From a bacterium (lineage in GTDB: Bacteria > Patescibacteriota > Patescibacteriia > UBA2591 > DAOWAM01): a stretch of 5,840 nt of DNA. This document shows positions 1 to 5,024 of this stretch, one piece after another. How positions within the stretch are numbered: position 1 is the first letter of the stretch; each line of letters opens with the position of its first letter. The notes beneath the pieces were generated by a model. It was not told where the DNA came from, did no database searches, and saw nothing but the letters and a program-made list of their open reading frames with translations. The translations under genes were made by a program, and so were the position numbers. The DNA lies in contig DAOWAM010000039.1 of the NCBI GenBank assembly GCA_030634585.1, positions 1-5,840 on the forward strand, in the 5' to 3' direction.

Positions 1-540
<540 letters not shown>

Positions 541-555
541 TTAAACTTAATTACA

Positions 556-597
556 CATAGGTAATAAAATTATTCATTAATAGCTTTATTACCTATG
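556..597. repeat. Perfect 13-bp inverted repeat in the dnaK leader
   Basis: CATAGGTAATAAA at 556-568 is the exact reverse complement of TTTATTACCTATG at 585-597, with a 16-nt spacer. Inside the spacer TATT (571-574) can pair with AATA (579-582), so the hairpin can grow to 17 bp with a 2x2 internal loop and a tetraloop. It ends 33 nt before the dnaK ATG. There is no T-run after either arm on either strand, so it does not look like an intrinsic terminator. It could be an mRNA processing or stability element or a protein-binding operator; the sequence does not decide. Confidence 0.75.
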
Positions 598-633
598 CCC
601 GGTAGTAAGAAAATATATCTCTCTACTACTGGG
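598..633. repeat. 10-bp imperfect inverted repeat abutting the dnaK-leader repeat
   Basis: CCCGGTAGTA (598-607) pairs with TACTACTGGG (624-633) across a 16-nt spacer, with a single G-T wobble on the plus strand (an A-C mismatch in minus-strand RNA). It starts at the base directly after the neighbouring 13-bp repeat and has the same spacer length. Its left arm GGTAGTAAG resembles GGTAATAAA of the neighbour. It lies about 50 nt past the hsp20 stop. A weak terminator for hsp20 is possible, but no T-run follows it. Confidence 0.5.
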
Positions 634-682
634 TATACTCGCCAGAACAACAAATTGTTATACTGAACACATTAATTATCTT

Positions 683-1120
683 TTATTTCTTTTCGTTAAT
701 TTTAATTGGGATTTTTTTAATTCTACTTTTTTTAACACTGATTTTGGGAATCTCAATTTTTAACACACCGTCTTGATAATTTGCTATTGCCTTACTATCA
801 GATACCGCTTTTGGTAAACTGATTGAACGATAAAAATTACCACTACGAATTTCTTTACGATAATAATTCTTTTCTTCTACTTCTGATTTTTTTTCTGTTT
901 TTCCTTTTACGGTTAAAATATTATTCTCAATAGAAATGTCCACCTTTTTTGGATCAATACCAACTAATGGCATTTCTACTACTACCTTATTTTTCTTTTC
1001 ATAAACATCAATAGCCGGAATAAGATTAAATGTTTTTTGCGAATTTATTGGAAAAGACAAGTCATCAAAAAAATGATCAAAATCCAAATCCAATGATGGT
1101 CGCCATTTAACTAAAGCCAT
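683..1120 (-). CDS. Small heat-shock protein, Hsp20 / alpha-crystallin family
   Basis: ATP-independent cytoplasmic holdase that forms oligomers, binds unfolding proteins and passes them to DnaK for refolding. The 145-residue protein has a short N-terminal arm (1-34, rich in Asp and Phe: LDLDFDHFFDDL), an alpha-crystallin domain (about 35-128) and a basic C-terminal tail. Family marks are PAIDVYE (35-41), VVVEMPLVGIDPKKVDISI (46-64), ILTVKGK (68-74), the FYRSISLP strand (96-103) and the signature ANYQDGVLKIEIPK (113-126). The tail holds an I-x-I anchor (IPI, 137-139) used for oligomer assembly. Its place between grpE and dnaK is unusual, because Hsp20 genes are commonly elsewhere. A promoter-like sequence stands just upstream and no CIRCE is present there, so it may be made both from the hrcA promoter and on its own. 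The ATG at 1120 is preceded only by A/T-rich sequence without a Shine-Dalgarno. Family assignment is firm; no specific symbol can be chosen. Confidence 0.96.
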   Translation of the reverse strand: MALVKWRPSLDLDFDHFFDDLSFPINSQKTFNLIPAIDVYEKKNKVVVEMPLVGIDPKKVDISIENNILTVKGKTEKKSEVEEKNYYRKEIRSGNFYRSISLPKAVSDSKAIANYQDGVLKIEIPKISVKKSRIKKIPIKINEKK

Positions 1121-1136
1121 AAATTTAATTTTAATT

Positions 1137-1165
1137 TTTATAATTTAATATTCGACCTTTATCAA
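1137..1165 (-). promoter_or_regulatory. Putative sigma70-type promoter for hsp20 (and dnaK)
   Basis: On the minus strand TTGATA (1165-1160) is followed after 17 nt by TATAAA (1142-1137), each one base from consensus. The -35 lies in CGATTGATAAA, matching the CGATTGACAAA around the hrcA -35 (CGATTGAyAAA). The expected start near 1130 would leave only about 10 nt of leader before the hsp20 ATG. The region is very AT-rich, so chance matches are easy. Confidence 0.5.
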
Positions 1166-1230
1166 TCGTTTATCTTTAAATGTTATATTCCTGTCTTTTT
1201 TTATTTTTTTATATAACTAAAATTGTATTG

Positions 1231-1824
1231 TTATTTCACAATTACTTTAGCTGGCTTGATAACTTGTCCATCTATTTGATAGCCAGCTTCTACTTCTTGC
1301 GCAATTACTTCTTCTTTATCGTTTGATTGATTGTCTTGTTTACTTATCTTTCCTACTGCTTCATGAAAATTTGGATTGAATATTTCGTCAATAGTTTTAA
1401 TTTTATTAATATGTAATTTACTCAGTAAATTATCAAATTGTTGCTTAATATTTTTTACTCCCTCACTCCATTGTTGCCATTGCTGATTATCTTTTTCTTT
1501 ACTTAAATTATCTTGATAATAAAGAACTGCTTTTTGCAAATTATCATAGATTGGTATTATTTCTAAGATTAAAGTTAAATTGGCCAATTTAATCCATTGT
1601 TCTTTTTGTCGATCAATTTCCTTTTCCCGATTTGCATAATCAGCCTGTGTTCTTTGCCAACCAGCTAAATATTCTCTCGCTTTATTTTGACAATCAATAA
1701 ATTGTTTATTTAATTTTTCAATAATTAATCTATTATTTTGTTTCTTCTGTGATTTGTTCTGTGGTCCGTTACTTAGTTTACTAACGGATGATAAAGTAGA
1801 TTTAGATGTTGATTTAGAAGACAT
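1231..1824 (-). CDS. grpE: Nucleotide exchange factor GrpE
   Basis: Co-chaperone that dimerises and releases ADP from DnaK. The protein is 197 residues from the ATG at 1824. It has a Ser/Lys/Asn-rich disordered N-terminus (1-30), a long charged coiled-coil helix (about 33-88, including REYLAGWQRTQADYANREKEI), the helix segment LEIIPIYDNLQKAV (87-100) matching the family's LLPVLDNLERA, then GVKNIKQQFDNLLSKLHI (122-139), FNPNFHEAVGKI (149-160) and the final beta-wing AQEVEAGYQIDGQVIKPAKV (175-194). This order is diagnostic for GrpE. The hrcA stop is 2 nt upstream of the ATG, so translation is probably coupled. A TTG at 1833 would add three residues (start MLIM) and overlap hrcA by 7 nt; the ATG is preferred. 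No clear Shine-Dalgarno is visible. The segment at 104-120 is Gln/Asp/Lys-rich and looks lineage-specific. Confidence 0.96.
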   Translation of the reverse strand: MSSKSTSKSTLSSVSKLSNGPQNKSQKKQNNRLIIEKLNKQFIDCQNKAREYLAGWQRTQADYANREKEIDRQKEQWIKLANLTLILEIIPIYDNLQKAVLYYQDNLSKEKDNQQWQQWSEGVKNIKQQFDNLLSKLHINKIKTIDEIFNPNFHEAVGKISKQDNQSNDKEEVIAQEVEAGYQIDGQVIKPAKVIVK

Positions 1825-1826
1825 AA

Positions 1827-2615
1827 TTAACAATGCTTAAATGTAGTAATAATATAATTCATTAAATTAAGATTTTTTTGATAATTCATTCTCATCGGAC
1901 CTAATAAAATTATTGACATTTCTTGTTCTTTGATTCGTCCAACAAACGCTGACAAATCATTTCCTAAAGGATTGTTGTTACCAATTAAGATTTGTAATTC
2001 TTGATTATCTTTCTTGCCTTTTTTATCTGTTATATTATGTTTTGTCATAATAGTTGACAAAGTCGGATTATTTTCTAAAACGTTTAAATTAGTTTGTTCG
2101 GTAAGTAATTTGAGTATTTGACTATCTAAATGATCAACTACTTGTGAAATTATTCTAATTAAATTAAGATCTTTAAACTCTGGTTGATTAAAAAGAAAAC
2201 TTAATCCAGTATAATAAGTATCTTGTAAAGCAAAAGAAATTAAAACAGCTGTTTGAGATATTTTACTTACTAATTTAGCTAAATTCTTAATTATTTTTCT
2301 TCTCTGCGTCTTTGTTTTAAATATTTCATTAATCAATGGACAAATCAATTTTTGTTTATTTAGTTCCAACGTTTTATTTTTTAAAAAATAATCTACATAA
2401 TATTGATAACCTTGTTCAGTTGGTATGCGTCCAGCAGAAGTATGTGGCTGACAAATCAATTTTTGTTGTTCTAAATTATACATTACTTGTCTGATCGTCG
2501 CCGAACTAACTGTTAGATTATTTTGACACGCTATTTTCTTTGAACTAACTGGTTGCGCCGTTTTTATGTATTGATCAACTATTTTTTTTAAAATTCTTTT
2601 TTCTCTTATATCCAT
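1827..2615 (-). CDS. hrcA: Heat-inducible transcription repressor HrcA (short form)
   Basis: Repressor that binds CIRCE operators and switches off chaperone operons at normal temperature; in other bacteria it needs GroEL to fold. From the ATG at 2615 it has 262 residues, against about 340 in typical HrcA. The N-terminal winged helix-turn-helix (about 1-75) is clear: QPVSSKKIACQNNLTVSSAT (21-40) followed by IRQVMYNLEQQKL, then the hallmark QPHTSAGRIPTEQGYQYYVD (56-75). Later come YYTGLSFLFNQPEF and the C-terminal ILIGNNNPLGNDLSAFVGRI with SIILLGPMRMNYQ, the usual HrcA core. The missing length falls mainly in the inserted dimerising region. In the recognition helix the common ATIRNEM reads ATIRQVM. 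An in-frame GTG at 2639 would lie inside CIRCE, so the ATG is chosen; it matches the usual first residues of the family. A perfect CIRCE lies 11 nt upstream, so the gene is almost certainly autoregulated. Confidence 0.95.
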   Translation of the reverse strand: MDIREKRILKKIVDQYIKTAQPVSSKKIACQNNLTVSSATIRQVMYNLEQQKLICQPHTSAGRIPTEQGYQYYVDYFLKNKTLELNKQKLICPLINEIFKTKTQRRKIIKNLAKLVSKISQTAVLISFALQDTYYTGLSFLFNQPEFKDLNLIRIISQVVDHLDSQILKLLTEQTNLNVLENNPTLSTIMTKHNITDKKGKKDNQELQILIGNNNPLGNDLSAFVGRIKEQEMSIILLGPMRMNYQKNLNLMNYIITTFKHC

Positions 2616-2626
2616 AATATTTTTGT

Positions 2627-2653
2627 TTAGCACTCTCACTAATAGAGTGCTAA
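2627..2653. promoter_or_regulatory. CIRCE operator (HrcA binding site)
   Basis: TTAGCACTC (2627-2635), 9 nt, GAGTGCTAA (2645-2653): an exact match to the CIRCE consensus TTAGCACTC-N9-GAGTGCTAA. It begins 4 nt past the -10 box and covers the expected transcription start, the usual position for repression by HrcA. It ends 11 nt before the hrcA ATG, so it also forms a hairpin at the 5' end of the transcript. Confidence 0.98.
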
Positions 2654-2657
2654 TTTA

Positions 2658-2685
2658 ATTATAGTCATCGGCGATTATTTGTCAA
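2658..2685 (-). promoter_or_regulatory. Consensus sigma70-type promoter of the hrcA operon
   Basis: On the minus strand TTGACA (2685-2680), a 16-nt spacer, and TATAAT (2663-2658): both hexamers are perfect matches to consensus. Transcription should start near 2651, inside CIRCE. A perfect promoter held down by a perfect operator fits strong output once HrcA is lost. Confidence 0.92.
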
Positions 2686-2693
2686 TCGATTGA
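2682..2693. promoter_or_regulatory. 12-bp perfect palindrome overlapping the hrcA -35 box
   Basis: TCAATCGATTGA at 2682-2693 equals its own reverse complement and shares four bases (2682-2685) with the -35 hexamer. It could be a second operator for a dimeric regulator, or chance in AT-rich DNA. No known regulator is recognised for it. Confidence 0.35.
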
Positions 2694-2703
2694 TCCGCTA
2701 ACC

Positions 2704-2712
2704 TGTGGATAA
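2704..2712 (-). promoter_or_regulatory. DnaA-box-like 9-mer upstream of the hrcA promoter
   Basis: The minus strand reads TTATCCACA (2712-2704), identical to the strong-affinity DnaA box of E. coli. It ends 18 nt upstream of the -35 hexamer. No second box was seen in the window, so it is not an origin. It may let DnaA influence the heat-shock operon, or be a chance match. Confidence 0.4.
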
Positions 2713-2774
2713 CTTCCTTATGACCGACATTGTTTGGGTATACAAAATAGCCCAGAAACAGAGCAAACTGACGT

Positions 2775-2803
2775 GAGCGTAGCATTGGTCAATGGCTACG
2801 CTC
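2775..2803 (-). terminator. GC-rich hairpin after rnhA, probable end of the ackA-recJ-rnhA unit
   Basis: GAGCGTAGC (2775-2783) and GCTACGCTC (2795-2803) pair perfectly over 9 bp with an 11-nt loop, 27 nt past the rnhA stop. It is much more GC-rich than its surroundings and lies between two transcription units, as expected for a terminator. The T-run of a classic intrinsic terminator is missing on the minus strand (ACGTCAGTTTG follows), so termination may be inefficient or Rho-assisted. Confidence 0.45.
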
Positions 2804-2830
2804 TGATAGTAATAATTTTAGAAATTGTCC

Positions 2831-3256
2831 TTACTTTTTATACTGGCTGTCTGCTTCTTTGTCCAACGCCTGATTGACTAACTTATCCGCCTGTTGATTT
2901 TGGTTTCGCGGTATATGAAAAAAATGGATTTTTTTAAAAGCTGGCAATAGATTCCAAATCTGTATAAACAAAGTCAATAATTCTTTGTTTTTTATTTTAT
3001 ATTGGTGGTTAATTTGTTTAACTACCAATTCACTGTCCAAATAACAATTTATCTCCTGGACATTTAATTGTTTAGCAAGTTGTAAGCCAAAAATAAGCGA
3101 CTGATATTCAGCTTGGTTATTGGTGGCATGTCCAATAAATTTAGAAAATTGTTTTATTATTTTCTGTTGATCATTTACTCGCTGATAAAGTATTCCTCCA
3201 ATTGCCGCTGGTCCTGGATTGCCACGCGCTCCCCCATCGGTATAAAGTTCAAACAT
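2831..3256 (-). CDS. rnhA: Ribonuclease HI
   Basis: Degrades the RNA strand of RNA-DNA hybrids (R-loops, primers) in the cytoplasm using two metal ions. From the ATG at 3256 it is 141 residues, beginning MFELYTDGGARGNPGPAAIG, the usual first beta strand. The DEDD catalytic set is intact: Asp7 (YTDGG), Glu50 (NNQAEY), Asp74 (YLDSELV) and Asp124 (QQADKLV); HIPRN (114-118) precedes the last Asp. The segment between the third and fourth acidic residues is short, so the basic protrusion of E. coli RNase HI is absent, as in many archaeal-like and CPR enzymes. Start choice: an in-frame ATG at 3343 would add 29 residues, overlap recJ by 58 nt and has GGAG 7 nt upstream, but those residues are out-of-frame recJ sequence without RNase H similarity. 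The recJ stop lies 29 nt upstream of the chosen start, so the two are probably co-transcribed. Confidence 0.93.
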   Translation of the reverse strand: MFELYTDGGARGNPGPAAIGGILYQRVNDQQKIIKQFSKFIGHATNNQAEYQSLIFGLQLAKQLNVQEINCYLDSELVVKQINHQYKIKNKELLTLFIQIWNLLPAFKKIHFFHIPRNQNQQADKLVNQALDKEADSQYKK

Positions 3257-3285
3257 CTTATTTTTAAATTTAAAATTATTCTTAT

Positions 3286-5022
3286 TTAATCCTGAAATTG
3301 TAAATCGACTATTCTCAATTCTATTTCTCTGATGCCATTCCATTGATTAACTCCAATTTCAGAAACGATATCAAAGTGTTGTCCTTTACTTAGTTGACGA
3401 TCTGTTGATTCGGCTAATAATTTATTAAAATTAAAACCGATAAACTTTTTCCCATCAGCGATTAACTGAACATGTTGCTTATTCTTTCCCACGTATTTAA
3501 TCGCTTCTATTGTCACATCCCTGACCAAAAATCTGGGGACTGAATTTCTTTGTCCAAAAGGCGCAAGTTTTTCTACTGCTTCACATAATTCCCAATTAAT
3601 TTGCTCAGTGATTATTTCACTATCAATGATCAATTCGCTCGATAAAATAGATTTCTTCTTTAATTCTTGGTCAGCGATTGCAATAATTTCTTTACTAAAA
3701 TCATTTAACACTGCCTTATTTTTTAATGTAAACCCGCATGCTTGTGCATGTCCACCAAAAGTAATTAAATATTTTTTAACTCTATCAAGTAATTTTACTA
3801 CATTGATACCCCCCATAGATCTTCCCGATCCTTTGATATTTTCTGGACGACAGCTAATCGCTAAAGTTGGACGATGATATTCTCTAATTAATTCAGCAGC
3901 GATTAATCCTAAAATGCCAATGGGTATATTTTCTTCGATAACAACTATTAACTCATGTTTTTTAAATAAATCGCCCTTTTCTTTTTTAATTTTAGTAACA
4001 ATTCTCCTAACCATTTTCTGCCGTTCAAGATTGGCCTCTTTTAATTGGTTAGCTAATTGTCTTGTTTTTTCTTCGTCCTGATTGATTAATAGTTGATAAG
4101 CTATACTGGCATGATGTATCCGTCCCGCAGCATTAATCCATGGCGCTAAACGATATGCTATCTCTGATGAACCAATCTGACCAAAGGTCAGATTAGCACA
4201 ATTAATTAATTGTCGTAGCCCTAAACGCGCTGTTTTATTTAAGACAATTAGACCATAATGAACTAGTGTTCTGTTTTCACCAATTAATGGCATACCATCA
4301 GCGACTGTTCCCAATGCCACTAAATCCAACAACCATTTTTCAACTACATCCCAATTTTTATTTGGATTTATTTTATTCTTTTTTGCTTGTTCGATTAAAG
4401 CCTGAGCTAGTTTAAAAGCCACACCTACGCCTGCTAAATCAGGAAAGGGATACTTTTGCTCTGGCAATTTAGAATCGATTAAAGCAAACACCTTTGGTAA
4501 CGAACGCTGTGGTGCTAATGGATGATGATCGGTAATAATAAAATCGAGTTTTAAATCATTTACTGCGTCAATGATGTCTTTGGCATTCACGCCATTATCT
4601 ACCGTAATAACTAAATTAAAATCCTTTTTTGCAAACTGACGAAGCATTACTTCGGACATGCCATATCCTTCTTTTTCACGATCCGGTAAATAAACAGTCA
4701 TTTTACTTCTTTCATGACCTAATGCTTCTAAAATATTTATGATTACTGTCGAAGAAGTTATTCCGTCAACATCATAATCACCGTAAATTAATATTTTTTC
4801 TTGTTGAGTAATTGCTTTAAAAATCCTATTTACCGCTTTACGCATTTCGGGTAAAAGAAAAGGATCATGAATATCTTGCCGATAATCCGGATGTAAAAAT
4901 TCATCTATTTGCTGTTGTGTGATGATTTGTCGATTGAAAAGCAATTGTAAAACAATTGGATTTACTTCAGCAAATTTCTTTTGATTTTGCTGAGAAACTT
5001 TTGGTAAAATTTTCCACTTCAT
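3286..5022 (-). CDS. recJ: Single-stranded-DNA-specific exonuclease RecJ
   Basis: 5'-to-3' single-strand DNA exonuclease of the DHH superfamily, acting in recombination, mismatch and base-excision repair. It is 578 residues, the normal RecJ length. Seen in order: DHH motif I GDYDVDGITSS (81-91), motif II ITVDNGV (139-145), the DHH triad TDHH (164-167), LAGVGVAFKL (197-206), motif IV with Asp233 in LLDLVALGTVADGMPL (231-246), NAAGRI (297-302), GILGLIAAELI (369-379), the DHHA1 single-strand-binding motif KGSGRSMGG (397-405) with FGGHAQACGF (422-431), and a C-terminal OB-fold (about 462-578) starting after APFGQRNSVPRF. All metal-binding Asp/His residues are present, so it should be active. Small departures: Gly for Val in the GTVADVVPL-like motif, and no aromatic or His before the IGILG strand. 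The ATG at 5022 starts 2 nt after the ackA stop, without a Shine-Dalgarno, suggesting coupled translation. Confidence 0.97.
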   Translation of the reverse strand: MKWKILPKVSQQNQKKFAEVNPIVLQLLFNRQIITQQQIDEFLHPDYRQDIHDPFLLPEMRKAVNRIFKAITQQEKILIYGDYDVDGITSSTVIINILEALGHERSKMTVYLPDREKEGYGMSEVMLRQFAKKDFNLVITVDNGVNAKDIIDAVNDLKLDFIITDHHPLAPQRSLPKVFALIDSKLPEQKYPFPDLAGVGVAFKLAQALIEQAKKNKINPNKNWDVVEKWLLDLVALGTVADGMPLIGENRTLVHYGLIVLNKTARLGLRQLINCANLTFGQIGSSEIAYRLAPWINAAGRIHHASIAYQLLINQDEEKTRQLANQLKEANLERQKMVRRIVTKIKKEKGDLFKKHELIVVIEENIPIGILGLIAAELIREYHRPTLAISCRPENIKGSGRSMGGINVVKLLDRVKKYLITFGGHAQACGFTLKNKAVLNDFSKEIIAIADQELKKKSILSSELIIDSEIITEQINWELCEAVEKLAPFGQRNSVPRFLVRDVTIEAIKYVGKNKQHVQLIADGKKFIGFNFNKLLAESTDRQLSKGQHFDIVSEIGVNQWNGIREIELRIVDLQFQD

Positions 5023-5024
5023 TT

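Noticed and set aside
1190..1220. Terminator at the long T/A runs after grpE
   Set aside because: No stem precedes the runs, and on the minus strand they are A-runs rather than T-runs.
2613..2639. GTG at 2639 as the hrcA start
   Set aside because: It lies inside the CIRCE operator and within a few bases of the expected transcript start; the ATG at 2615 matches the family N-terminus.
2620..2830. Replication origin suggested by the DnaA box near AT-rich DNA
   Set aside because: Only one box is present, and dnaA, dnaN and other origin neighbours are absent.
3608..3877. Open frame of 89 codons on the plus strand
   Set aside because: It is antisense to the conserved DHHA1 region of recJ; the protein looks like an antisense shadow with no family motif.
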